A DNA stretch of 64,000 nt from NCBI GenBank assembly GCA_021325275.1, contig JAJPHL010000068.1:62001-126000 (forward strand), given 5' to 3'. The notes below the pieces were generated by a model. The model worked only from the letters and a program-made list of their open reading frames with translations. It made no database searches and was not told where the DNA came from. The stretch is from Terriglobia bacterium. GTDB taxonomy: Bacteria; Acidobacteriota; Terriglobia; JAJPHL01. This document shows positions 43,563 through 51,487 of this stretch, one piece after another (the first letter of the stretch is position 1; every line of letters starts with the position of its first letter). The position numbers and the translations under genes were made by a program.

Positions 43563-44434
43563 CCGAAGCGTCTCGTCTCGACCACTTTACCGAAGCGCGG
43601 CCGATGCTTTTATCGCTCGCCTATCGCATGCTCGGCACGCGGGCCGACGCCGAGGACGTAGTGCAAGAAGCGTTTTTACGCTGGCAGGCGGCGGAAGCAT
43701 CGGAGATCGCCTCGCCGCGAGCGTATCTAGCGACGATCACCGCGCGATTGGCGCTCGATCACTTGAAGTCGGCGCGGGTGAAGCGCGAGACGTACGTGGG
43801 AACGTGGCTGCCGGAGCCGCTTGTGAATCATCCATCGCCCGAAAAACTGGAGCTCGCCGAGTCTCTCTCTGTGGCATTCTTGCACGTGCTCGAAAGCCTG
43901 TCTCCGCCGGAACGCGCGGCCTTCCTGCTGCACGATATTTTCGACGCCGATTACGGCGAAATTGCCGGGGCGCTCGATACGTCCGAAGCGAACGCGCGCC
44001 AACTTGCTACTCGCGCGCGGCGCCATCTAGAAGAACGCCGTCCGCGATTCACCGTGGATCGCGCCAAGCAAGAAGAAGTGCTCGGGCGCTTCCTCGCCGC
44101 GTGTAACAGCGGCGATATGACCTCGTTTCGCGCGATGCTCCGCGAGGACGCCGTTTCCTACAGCGACGGCGGCGGCAAAGTTTACGCCGCCATCAATCCC
44201 ATTTTTGGCGCGGATCGCGTGGTGCGATTGTACGCAGGGCTCATGCGCCGGAATTACGGCCAGGCTTTCGGTGTGGTGTTCGCGGACGTCAACGGGCAAC
44301 CGGGCGTCTGTTTTACGGTGGACGGCAAGCTTTCTATGGTCACAACTCTCGATTTGGATGAGAATGCCAGGATTCGGGCCCTCTATCACGTGCTGAATCC
44401 AGACGAATTGGCGGGCGTTCAGAGTCTTGCGTAA
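43559..44434 (+). CDS. ECF41-type RNA polymerase sigma factor with SnoaL-like C-terminal extension
   Basis: With the TTG at 43559 (overlapping the previous stop) the product has 291 residues. Region 2 reads LLSLAYRMLGTRADAEDVVQEAFLRW and region 4 LSPPERAAFLLHDIFDADYGEIAGAL. The linker holds the WLPEPL motif and the ~100-residue SnoaL-like extension holds DGGGK near 202, both marks of ECF41. In this group the extension itself regulates the sigma factor and no separate anti-sigma is needed. An ATG at 43604 could be the true start. Its end overlaps the convergent MBL-fold gene by 16 bases. Confidence 0.88.
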   Translation: MTEASRLDHFTEARPMLLSLAYRMLGTRADAEDVVQEAFLRWQAAEASEIASPRAYLATITARLALDHLKSARVKRETYVGTWLPEPLVNHPSPEKLELAESLSVAFLHVLESLSPPERAAFLLHDIFDADYGEIAGALDTSEANARQLATRARRHLEERRPRFTVDRAKQEEVLGRFLAACNSGDMTSFRAMLREDAVSYSDGGGKVYAAINPIFGADRVVRLYAGLMRRNYGQAFGVVFADVNGQPGVCFTVDGKLSMVTTLDLDENARIRALYHVLNPDELAGVQSLA

Positions 44435-45051
44435 AAGGGACGCTCTTCGCCGATCGTCGTGAGGTCGCCGTGACCGGGAATCACGATGGTCTCTTCGGGC
44501 AAGACCAGGAGCTTATCGCGAATGCTGCGGAAAATCTGCTTGGCGTTTCCGCCCGGAAGATCGGTGCGTCCGTAGCCGCCTTGAAAAAGCGTGTCACCCG
44601 CGAAAAGTTTTTTCTCATCCGCCAAAGGAAAATACAGCGACACGCTCCCCTGCGTGTGACCCGGCGTATGCAGAACCGTTCCCGACGTGCCGCCCACGGT
44701 GATCTTGTCGCCGTCGTTCAACGGCACATCGATGGGTCCGCGCTCGGGCGCGCGCTGCAGGCCGATCCACGCGGCTTGCATTTCGAGCGATTCATACAAC
44801 TCGGCGTCGTTGGCATTCATGCAGACGGGCGCGCCGGTGGCGTCGCGCAGTTTCTTCGCGCCGCCGATGTGATCGATGTGCGCGTGCGTGATCACGATCT
44901 GCGTGATGCGCAGGCTGTGGCGCCGCGCGATCGCCAAGACGCGCTCGATCTCATCGCCGGGATCGATCACCAGCGCTTCGCCGGTAGATTCGTCGCCGAA
45001 CACCGAGCAATTACAATGCAGCAGGCCGACAGGAAATGTCTCGAGGACCAT
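44419..45051 (-). CDS. MBL-fold metallohydrolase, glyoxalase II-like
   Basis: The ATG at 45051 gives 210 residues. The metallo-beta-lactamase-fold motif THAHIDHIGG binds two metals, with VLHTPGHTQGSVSLYF, FAGDTLFQGGYGRTDLPGG and VIPGHGDLTTI completing the ligand set (HxHxDH, H, D, H). The short form without the glutathione-binding C-terminus fits bacterial YcbL-type glyoxalase II proteins, which hydrolyse thioesters. It is divergent from ygfZ, 13 bases apart. Confidence 0.88.
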   Translation of the reverse strand: MVLETFPVGLLHCNCSVFGDESTGEALVIDPGDEIERVLAIARRHSLRITQIVITHAHIDHIGGAKKLRDATGAPVCMNANDAELYESLEMQAAWIGLQRAPERGPIDVPLNDGDKITVGGTSGTVLHTPGHTQGSVSLYFPLADEKKLFAGDTLFQGGYGRTDLPGGNAKQIFRSIRDKLLVLPEETIVIPGHGDLTTIGEERPFYARL

Positions 45052-45064
45052 GACGTGTGATCCG

Positions 45065-45961
45065 ATGTTATATCCTGAAGTCGTGGAGCGCAATTCAGAA
45101 TACTTTGCACTGCGCGATGGCGCGGCGGTGCTGGATTTTTCGTCGCGCGGGAAAATTGCGTTCACCGGCGACGACCGCGTCCGCTGGCTGCACGGCATGG
45201 TGTCGAACGACGTGAAAGGACTCGCCGCCGGCCAGGGGTGCTATGCCTTCGTGCTCGACGCGCAAGGCCACATTCGCGCGGACGTCAACATTTTCGCGGA
45301 ACCCGATCGCCTGATCGTCGATTGCGCGCCGGAATTCACCGAATCGCTCGCCGCATTGTTCGACCGCTTCATCATCATGGACCAAGTGGAGATGAGCGTG
45401 GTCACCGCGGAGATGGGAACGCTGGCCGTGGAAGGTCCGAAGACGGGCGAGGTGTTGTCGCACGTCAATTTGGCGGGAATCATCCAGTATTCCGTGCCGC
45501 GCGGCGTCTGGTTGTGGGCCTCTCCGTCGAGGCTGGCTGAGGCGCGTGCAGAAATTGAGAAAGCCGGCGCGGTTCCGGCGGGCGATCAAGCTTACGAAGC
45601 GATGCGCATCGAGGCGGGCATTTTGCGCGCGGGAGTCGACACCGACGAGTCGATCATCGCCAACGAAACAGGCTGCCTGCGGGCGCTGCATTTCACGAAA
45701 GGGTGCTACATCGGTCAGGAAATCGTGGAGCGTGTGCGGTCGCGCGGGCAGGTGAAGCGTATTCTCACAGGATTTTCGAGCGAATCGGAGATTGTGCCGG
45801 GATCGCGCATCGCGTGGGGCGATGACGATCTCGGTCGAATTACCAGCGCGGCGTTTTCACCTGGATTGCAGAGCTGGGTCGCGTTGGGTTACATGCGGCG
45901 GTCCCATGCGGGCGGGGAAGTGACCATCGACGGTCACCAGGCAACGGTACGAAGTATTTAA
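45065..45961 (+). CDS. ygfZ: YgfZ/GcvT-fold folate-binding Fe-S cluster repair protein
   Basis: A 298-residue protein of the aminomethyltransferase fold. The diagnostic motif K-G-C-Y-x-G-Q-E is present (TKGCYIGQEIVERVRSRGQ), with the reactive Cys, and the N-terminal RVRWLHGMVSNDVKGLAAGQGCYAFVLDAQG is typical. YgfZ helps repair or assemble [4Fe-4S] enzymes such as MiaB using tetrahydrofolate. The IscU-like gene at 26.8 kb is the only other Fe-S gene in the window. The upstream in-frame extension to 44876 is a shadow of the MBL gene. Confidence 0.88.
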   Translation: MLYPEVVERNSEYFALRDGAAVLDFSSRGKIAFTGDDRVRWLHGMVSNDVKGLAAGQGCYAFVLDAQGHIRADVNIFAEPDRLIVDCAPEFTESLAALFDRFIIMDQVEMSVVTAEMGTLAVEGPKTGEVLSHVNLAGIIQYSVPRGVWLWASPSRLAEARAEIEKAGAVPAGDQAYEAMRIEAGILRAGVDTDESIIANETGCLRALHFTKGCYIGQEIVERVRSRGQVKRILTGFSSESEIVPGSRIAWGDDDLGRITSAAFSPGLQSWVALGYMRRSHAGGEVTIDGHQATVRSI

Positions 45962-45994
45962 CGGGATCGACAGAATGGACCGCGATCCTGTAAA

Positions 45995-46495
45995 TTATCC
46001 GGCAGCGACAGGTTCTTTCTCAAGGTTCAGCGCGCGCAGGAACGATCCCTTGTCGTTCATGATTTTCTTCTGAAGCAAATTGATCGCGTAGATCAACTGC
46101 TCGGGACGCGGCGGGCAACCCGGTACATAAACGTCCACGGGGATCACTTGGTTCACGCCTTGCACGATCGCGTAATTGTTGAACACGCCGCCCGACGTCG
46201 CGCATGCGCCCATCGAGATCACCCATTTCGGCTCGGGCATTTGTTCGTAGAGCTGCTTGATGATCGGGGCCATCTTTTGGGAAACGCGCCCTGCGATGAT
46301 CATCAGGTCCGATTGCCGCGGCGATCCGCGGAAAACCTCCGCGCCGAAGCGCGAAATGTCGAAACGCGACGCGCTCATCGACATCATTTCGATGGCGCAG
46401 CAAGCCAAGCCGAACGTCATCGGCCAAATCGAAGACTTGCGGGCCCAATTCACGGCCATGTCGAGCGTGGTGAAGAGTACTCCGTCGGCTTCCAT
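45995..46495 (-). CDS. nuoB: NADH-quinone oxidoreductase subunit B
   Basis: The ATG at 46495 gives 166 residues. Cluster N2 ligands are all present: the adjacent Cys pair in [11 protein letters not shown], Cys in MGACATSGG and Cys in [30 protein letters not shown] and [14 protein letters not shown] are standard. It is a core part of complex I. No nuoC or nuoD follows it here, and nuoA lies 1.9 kb away on the other strand, so the normal nuoAB order is broken. The gene is divergent from the GT-C-like gene, 22 bases away. Confidence 0.93.
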   Translation of the reverse strand: MEADGVLFTTLDMAVNWARKSSIWPMTFGLACCAIEMMSMSASRFDISRFGAEVFRGSPRQSDLMIIAGRVSQKMAPIIKQLYEQMPEPKWVISMGACATSGGVFNNYAIVQGVNQVIPVDVYVPGCPPRPEQLIYAINLLQKKIMNDKGSFLRALNLEKEPVAAG

Positions 46496-46517
46496 GCCTC
46501 CATTATACTCAACACCG

Positions 46518-48242
46518 ATGGTGAATCTCCTCCGAATCCTGCGGCGCTTCGCGCCCGGCGTTGCGCTGGCGCTCGGAATCGTCGCTTTGTGGCTGCATCC
46601 GGCGGACGAGTATTTCTTCGGCGACAGCATTTCGACGTTGTTGACGCGATCGCTTTCCTGGCGCGCCGCGTTCATCGACTTTTTCCGTCTCGGCGGCACG
46701 CACTGGTATCGTCCGTTGACCAATGGATTCACGCAAGGCGTGCTTTGGCCGATCTTCGGAATGAATTTCACGGCGTACCACTTGCTCTCGATGTTCCTGC
46801 ATTGGTGCGTATGCCTCGGGCTTTTCTACGCGCTGCGGGTCTTTTTGAAGGATGGCCCGGAGGGGAGAATGGGCGCGTTCGTCGGCGCGGCATTTTACGC
46901 GTTTCATCCGATTCAGTTCTACGCCACCTACGACGTCTGCTTTTATCAGGAGCCGATCGGCGGAGGCTTGATCCTCGGTGCGGTGGCATTTTTCTACTGG
47001 TACGCCGAGCACGGCGGCTGGCGATACCTGGTGGCCGGCGCGGTCTTTTTTCTCGCCGCAGTGAGCGCGCGCGAGACGGCGGTGTTCACGCCAGGATTGC
47101 TCGCGATCCTCTTGTTTCCGCCCACCCACTGGCGGCGCGCGGCGACGGCGGTGGGAATCTCGGGCGTAGGCGGCGCGGCGTTTGCGGGCGTTTATCTCTT
47201 TGTGATGCATCCGCTACGCTATCAGCCGCCGAGCTATTCATCCGACTGGTCGCCGGGGCACCTGGCCGCGAATCTTTGGACGTGTATGCGATGGTCTTTC
47301 GGAATTGCGACGGGAACGCAGACGGACGGCTGGCGAAGTCCCGCGATTGTCACGGCGCTGTTGTGGATCGCGGCCGTCGCCATCGTTCTGGTGAGCGCCG
47401 TGCTGTGGCGGAAGGAACCGGCGATCTGGAAAGGTCCCGCGTTTTTCTGCGCCGCGTCGATCGCCGCGCTTTCGACGCATCGGTTGTGGCCGCATCATCT
47501 CTACTTGCCGTTGATGGGAACGGCGCTCTGGATCGGCGGCGTTGTTGCCGCCTGGAAGCGTTCGCAGGTCGCGCCGCGGACCATCGTTCCCACAGCCGCG
47601 ACATTGCTTGCTTGTATTTCGATTACTTCGGCCATCGGCGCGAGGTACGATTCGATCGATTCCTGGGTCGGACGAGATTCCTGGGTCACGCGCCAGCCTG
47701 TGCTTTACTCGCGCGCGCTCTTTCGAGACCTTCCACGTTGGCGAGGCGTTTGGGTGGTCGTGAAAACAGGCGATCCCAGTTTTTCTTGGCTCTACGGCGG
47801 GCTTTTTCGGTTGATGGCGGGCGATCACGAATTGGATTTGGAAACGCGCTTGATGCCCGTGCGCCCCGACGCCGCACCGCCCGGCATTCATGTTTTCGAG
47901 TATCGCGATTCGATGCTGTGGCCACTAGCGATTCCCGAGAGCCTCGAAGTCACGCCGACGTCGGTCAGCGTCAGCGTAACTCCCGATCGCGTGCATCCCG
48001 GCACGAGCTACACCGTGACAATTCCCGCGCTGGCCGGCCGCACGATCGACTTGCGCTATCGTTACAACGACCACCTCCCGGAAGTCGCGTACGAATTCAC
48101 CAAGCTCGCGGCCGATGGCACGGCGAAAATCCTCACGCCGCCCGACACGCCTTGGGGCGACGTCGAAATCATCGGCGTTCGTCCATCGGGAGCAGGGGAT
48201 TGGTCGCCGGTACGCGTGAAAGTGGAAGTGTTACGCGACTAG
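46518..48242 (+). CDS. Multi-span membrane protein, GT-C glycosyltransferase-like
   Basis: A 574-residue protein with about 11 hydrophobic segments in the first ~430 residues (for example [11 protein letters not shown] and [29 protein letters not shown]), then a soluble beta-rich C-terminus ([22 protein letters not shown]). An early loop has [11 protein letters not shown], and [20 protein letters not shown] is similar to GT-C enzymes that use polyprenyl-linked donors. No catalytic residue can be named with certainty. It is inserted between nuoB and nuoA; its end overlaps the left arm of an inverted repeat. Confidence 0.65.
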   Translation: MVNLLRILRRFAPGVALALGIVALWLHPADEYFFGDSISTLLTRSLSWRAAFIDFFRLGGTHWYRPLTNGFTQGVLWPIFGMNFTAYHLLSMFLHWCVCLGLFYALRVFLKDGPEGRMGAFVGAAFYAFHPIQFYATYDVCFYQEPIGGGLILGAVAFFYWYAEHGGWRYLVAGAVFFLAAVSARETAVFTPGLLAILLFPPTHWRRAATAVGISGVGGAAFAGVYLFVMHPLRYQPPSYSSDWSPGHLAANLWTCMRWSFGIATGTQTDGWRSPAIVTALLWIAAVAIVLVSAVLWRKEPAIWKGPAFFCAASIAALSTHRLWPHHLYLPLMGTALWIGGVVAAWKRSQVAPRTIVPTAATLLACISITSAIGARYDSIDSWVGRDSWVTRQPVLYSRALFRDLPRWRGVWVVVKTGDPSFSWLYGGLFRLMAGDHELDLETRLMPVRPDAAPPGIHVFEYRDSMLWPLAIPESLEVTPTSVSVSVTPDRVHPGTSYTVTIPALAGRTIDLRYRYNDHLPEVAYEFTKLAADGTAKILTPPDTPWGDVEIIGVRPSGAGDWSPVRVKVEVLRD

Positions 48243-48339
48243 GTTTTCTCTGCGTCTCTGCGTCTCTGCGGTGAAAAAACCGCCAGCGAAAGGACCTGCA
48301 CTCTTTTTAACGCAGAGACGCAGAGACGCAGAGAAAACC
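48242..48339. repeat. 29-bp perfect inverted repeat of period-8 units (CTCTGCGT type)
   Basis: Arms at 48242-48270 and 48311-48339 are perfectly complementary over 29 bases, with GGTTTTCTCTGCGTCTC at the left edge, and enclose a 40-base centre. The unit CTCTGCGT also builds the hairpin at 27163. The right arm ends 29 bases before the nuoA start, so it may block read-through from the upstream gene. Confidence 0.8.
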
Positions 48340-48368
48340 AAGCGGCACTATGTTATGATTTGTTCCCG

Positions 48369-48725
48369 ATGGCCCATGAATATATTCCGATCTTTATTTT
48401 CCTCGCCGTCGCCGGAGCATTTCCCATCGTCACGTTGATCGCCGCCAAGTTGGTCCGGCCGGAATCGCCGTTCAAGGAAAAACTGCTCCCCTACGAGTGC
48501 GGCATCGATCCGGTGTCCGACGCGCGCGGCCGTTACACGGTGCGTTTCTACATCGTCGCTATTTTGTTCGTGCTATTCGACGTGGAAACCGTCTTCCTTT
48601 TTCCGTGGGCTGTCCGCTTCCGTCAACTCGGAATGTTTGGACTCGCCGAAATGGTCGTCTTCCTGGCCCTGCTGATCGTCGGTTATATCTGGGTTTGGAA
48701 GAAGGGCGCCCTGGAGTGGATTTAG
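48369..48725 (+). CDS. nuoA: NADH-quinone oxidoreductase subunit A
   Basis: A 118-residue membrane protein from ATG 48369 with three helices. KLLPYECGIDP near 46 contains the conserved Cys-Gly of the TM1-TM2 loop, followed by RFYIVAILFVLFDVETVFLFPWA with the acidic residues of NuoA, and a last helix ending GALEWI. It forms part of the complex I membrane domain beside NuoB, but nuoB is not next to it here. The udk gene follows after 4 bases and begins with TTG. Confidence 0.93.
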   Translation: MAHEYIPIFIFLAVAGAFPIVTLIAAKLVRPESPFKEKLLPYECGIDPVSDARGRYTVRFYIVAILFVLFDVETVFLFPWAVRFRQLGMFGLAEMVVFLALLIVGYIWVWKKGALEWI

Positions 48726-48729
48726 ACTC

Positions 48730-49335
48730 TTGATCATCGGCATCTGCGGCGGAACCGGATCGGGCAAGACCACCGTATCCGAAAAAATCCTCGAATCGCT
48801 GGAAGACCGCGTCGTTTACCTTCAGCACGATTATTATTACCGCGACCTGACTCATCTTTCCCTTGACGACCGCCGCAAGGTCAACTACGACCATCCCGAT
48901 TCGCTGGAATCGACCTTGCTCGAGGAACATTTGCGCGAGTTGAAAGCCGGACGCGCCATCGATCGCCCGGATTACGATTTCACGCTCCATAACCGCCGCC
49001 CGGAAAAAATTAAGGTTGCTCCGAAACCGCTGATTGTAGTCGAAGGCATCTTGATTTTTGAGAGCGCCGAGTTGCGCGCGCTCATGGACCTGAAAGTTTT
49101 TGTGGACACTGACGCCGACCTGCGCCTGTTGCGCCGCATGCGCCGCGACATCGTGGAGCGCGGGCGCACGCCGCATTCCGTGATGGACCAGTATCTGGCC
49201 ACAGTACGCCCGATGCATCTGGAGTTTGTCGAGCCGAGCAAGCGCTACGCGGACATCATCATTCCCGAAGGCTACAATCCGGTGAGCGTTGAGATGCTGG
49301 TCAAAGCGGTGTGGTCGATGATGCTCAAAGAGTAG
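48730..49335 (+). CDS. udk: Uridine kinase
   Basis: A 201-residue P-loop kinase with Walker A GGTGSGKTT, the QHDYYYRDLTHLSLDDRRKVNYDHPDSL segment and RPDYDFTLHNR, which bind uridine/cytidine, and IVVEGILIFES as Walker B. It phosphorylates uridine and cytidine for pyrimidine salvage. The TTG start is used because its frame begins exactly at the expected N-terminus (MIIGICGGTG). It follows nuoA by 4 bases and could be co-transcribed with it. Confidence 0.93.
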   Translation: MIIGICGGTGSGKTTVSEKILESLEDRVVYLQHDYYYRDLTHLSLDDRRKVNYDHPDSLESTLLEEHLRELKAGRAIDRPDYDFTLHNRRPEKIKVAPKPLIVVEGILIFESAELRALMDLKVFVDTDADLRLLRRMRRDIVERGRTPHSVMDQYLATVRPMHLEFVEPSKRYADIIIPEGYNPVSVEMLVKAVWSMMLKE

Positions 49336-49361
49336 TAGAATTCGCTCCAAGGAGAGTGCCT

Positions 49362-49592
49362 ATGCTCTGGTTTCTCGTCGTTGGAGTCATCGCGGGATTT
49401 CTTGCCGGAAAGATCATGCGCGGCAGAGGCTTCGGCATTCTCGGCGACTTGGTCGTCGGCGTCATCGGCGGAATGCTGGGAGGATGGGTCTTTGGACTGC
49501 TGGGAATCCATGCCGGCGGCCTGATTGGATCGATCGTGATGGCGACGATCGGCGCGGTGCTCTTGGTTTGCATCGTCCGCGCGATTTTTTAG
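49362..49592 (+). CDS. GlsB/YeaQ/YmgE-family small membrane protein
   Basis: A 76-residue protein from ATG 49362, with GGAGAG seven bases before it. Three hydrophobic Gly-rich segments read MLWFLVVGVIAGFLAGKIM, GDLVVGVIGGMLGGWVFGLL and GGLIGSIVMATIGAVLLVCIV, typical of the transglycosylase-associated (GlsB) family. Its members respond to envelope or general stress; their function is not settled. It lies between udk and the DUF4097-like gene. Confidence 0.88.
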   Translation: MLWFLVVGVIAGFLAGKIMRGRGFGILGDLVVGVIGGMLGGWVFGLLGIHAGGLIGSIVMATIGAVLLVCIVRAIF

Positions 49593-49641
49593 GAACTCGC
49601 GTCCAGCCTTCTCGTATAGAAACCAGAGGAGCGTGACATCT

Positions 49642-50337
49642 ATGCGTAGAGCGCTATTGTCGCTTTCGTTACTAGCCCTGACCATCCCGGCCTTCGCCGG
49701 AAACCGCGACGATTACACCGAACGATCGAGCTATGTGCAGCCCTTGTCGGCCAACGGCCGGCTGCTGGTCCACAACGGGATCGGCGACATCAAGATTCAC
49801 GCGTCGGATCGCAACGATGTGCGCATCACGGCGATCCGCCGCGCGCACGGCATGAGCGATTCCGAAGCGGCCTCGCGCATCAAAGACCTCGACGTCCGCG
49901 TGGATCACTCGCCGAACGAAGTGCGTGTCACGGGATCGCGCGAGCATCGCTCTTACACGTTTTTCGGTGTCAACGGCCTTAGCCTCGACTTCGAGATTGA
50001 AGTGCCGCGAACGGCACACATCGACGTGACCAATAATATCGGCGACATTCACATCGACGGCGCGGCTGCCGACGTCGATGTACACGAGAATATCGGCGAC
50101 GTGGTGGTGAACTATCAGTCCGGCGCCCGCCCGCGCACCGCGCGCCTGGAAGTGAACATCGGGGAAGTGCGGACCAATTTGCACGGAGAAGAACGCGGAT
50201 TCCTGGGCAAGAAGTTCACCGCGATGCAAGAGGGCGAGCATAGCGTGAACGTGAAACTGAATATCGGTGACATCTCCGTGCACACCGATGGTTCGAACGA
50301 CGACAAGAAGAAGTCGCGGAAACCTGTGGATCTGTAA
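49642..50337 (+). CDS. Secreted DUF4097-like beta-strand protein
   Basis: The ATG at 49642 gives 231 residues with a signal peptide (MRRALLSLSLLALTIPAFAG). The mature part consists of right-handed-helix-like beta strands with repeating GDI motifs (NGIGDIKIHASD, NNIGDIHIDG, ENIGDVVVNY, NIGDISVHTD). This resembles DUF4097/DUF4098-type putative adhesin repeats. A larger DUF4097 protein is in the operon at 58.9-62.7 kb. It faces, convergently, an anti-sigma/sigma/membrane-protein operon. Confidence 0.72.
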   Translation: MRRALLSLSLLALTIPAFAGNRDDYTERSSYVQPLSANGRLLVHNGIGDIKIHASDRNDVRITAIRRAHGMSDSEAASRIKDLDVRVDHSPNEVRVTGSREHRSYTFFGVNGLSLDFEIEVPRTAHIDVTNNIGDIHIDGAAADVDVHENIGDVVVNYQSGARPRTARLEVNIGEVRTNLHGEERGFLGKKFTAMQEGEHSVNVKLNIGDISVHTDGSNDDKKKSRKPVDL

Positions 50338-50340
50338 AAA

Positions 50341-50459
50341 AGTTCTGAGTGCTGAGTGCTGAGTCCTGAGTAACACCTGTAAGAAGTTCTGAGTCCTGAG
50401 TAAACTTCCGACTACTCAGCACTCAGCACTCAGGACTCAGCACTCAGCACTCAGGACTT
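50341..50459. repeat. Period-7 palindromic array (ACTCAGS type) between convergent genes
   Basis: The left half repeats CTGAGTG/CTGAGTC heptads, the right half ACTCAGC/ACTCAGG heptads; the outer parts are complementary and could fold as a long hairpin. It starts three bases past the DUF4097 gene and ends five bases before the stop of the anti-sigma gene. Its twin lies at 29735-29829. Confidence 0.75.
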
Positions 50460-50463
50460 AGCC

Positions 50464-50913
50464 TTATTCTTTGGCGAAGACTGCGTACAGCGCAAATCCC
50501 ATCACGCAAACCGCCGCCGTCCCTGCCAACAGGACCATCGACGGGCTGAGCAAGGCCGTGGCTTGCGTGGCCGACGGCCAGAACCACCAGGCGGTTGCCG
50601 CCGCCGCCAGGCCACCAGCGCCGAGCGCCGCCTTTTCGGCGATCCGCAGCGGGACCATCGCTTGTTCCTGCGTCTCGCGCTTGGCGCGCAGCTTCGATTT
50701 CCACCACACGAACGAGGCCGAGGGAAGATGGGCGTTGCCGCGGCTCAGTTCTTCCTGCACGATCTCGCTCTCGTTGCGAAGGAATCCGGCCACTAGTGCC
50801 AAGTCGGCGCAATCGGTGCATGCGGTCAAGTGCTCGCGCAACGGCTCCATGCGTCCCGATTGCAGAGCATCCAACACTTCTTGTTCGCGAGGGCAGGTGT
50901 TGTTGTTAAGCAT
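50464..50913 (-). CDS. Zinc-finger (zf-HC2) anti-sigma factor
   Basis: A 149-residue membrane anti-sigma protein. The N-terminal zinc motif HxxxCxxC is present as HLTACTDC near 28 (MEPLREHLTACTDCADL). Two hydrophobic helices follow (ALGAGGLAAAATAWWFW and MVLLAGTAAVCVMGFALYAVF). It overlaps the ECF sigma gene by 8 bases and probably binds that sigma at the membrane until a signal arrives. Confidence 0.8.
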   Translation of the reverse strand: MLNNNTCPREQEVLDALQSGRMEPLREHLTACTDCADLALVAGFLRNESEIVQEELSRGNAHLPSASFVWWKSKLRAKRETQEQAMVPLRIAEKAALGAGGLAAAATAWWFWPSATQATALLSPSMVLLAGTAAVCVMGFALYAVFAKE

Positions 50914-51487
50914 GGGCGACCTTCTTTCCCCGCAACACGCCCGCCAGTTTGCGGCGCGCCCGAAGCAACAACGGGCGAATGCTGGCCGTCTTCAATCCGC
51001 AGACCTGCGAAATCTCTTGATGGCTCGACCCTTCCACATACGCCAGCCACAACATTTCGCGCTCCCTCGGCTTGAGCGATTGCATGGCATGCTCCAACAC
51101 CGCGCGACTCTCATGCTGCTCGCCGTGCCGCGACTCGGGATTCCGTCCTTCGATGCGCTCCGGCTCCAGCTCCAGCGCCGGCGGTTGCGTCTTGCGCTTC
51201 CGCCATTCGTCGCGCACCAGATTCGTGGCGATGCGGAACAAGTACGATTTCAGCATGGCGTCGCCGCCATCGGGCAGCTTCACGCGGAGCAGACGATAGA
51301 ACGATTCCTGGACGAGATCGTCGGCCGCCGTGCGATCGCCCGTCAAGCGCGAGAGGTACGCCCACAACGGCCGCGACGTGCGTTCGTAGAAGGCGTGAAA
51401 TCTCGCTTCGTCCATTTGGAATGTTTCCTCGGCTGCCTGTTCCAGCGCCGGGACAAATACATTTCCAGTGGTTACGAAGTCGCTCAT
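50906..51487 (-). CDS. ECF RNA polymerase sigma factor
   Basis: The ATG at 51487 gives 193 residues. Region 2 reads RPLWAYLSRLTGDRTAADDLVQESFYRLL and the helix DAMLKSYLFRIATNLVRDEWRK; region 4 reads SLKPREREMLWLAYVEGSSHQEISQVCGLKTASIRPLLLRARRKL. The upstream membrane-protein gene overlaps by 4 bases (ATGA) and the anti-sigma gene follows by overlap, so the three genes form one operon. The in-frame extension to 51646 is probably not translated. Confidence 0.88.
   Translation of the reverse strand: MSDFVTTGNVFVPALEQAAEETFQMDEARFHAFYERTSRPLWAYLSRLTGDRTAADDLVQESFYRLLRVKLPDGGDAMLKSYLFRIATNLVRDEWRKRKTQPPALELEPERIEGRNPESRHGEQHESRAVLEHAMQSLKPREREMLWLAYVEGSSHQEISQVCGLKTASIRPLLLRARRKLAGVLRGKKVAHA

Noticed and set aside
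46148-48274. 708-codon frame overlapping nuoB and the GT-C-like gene
   Set aside because: It is Arg-rich without domains; the frame in +1 register has a convincing multi-helix membrane protein from 46518.
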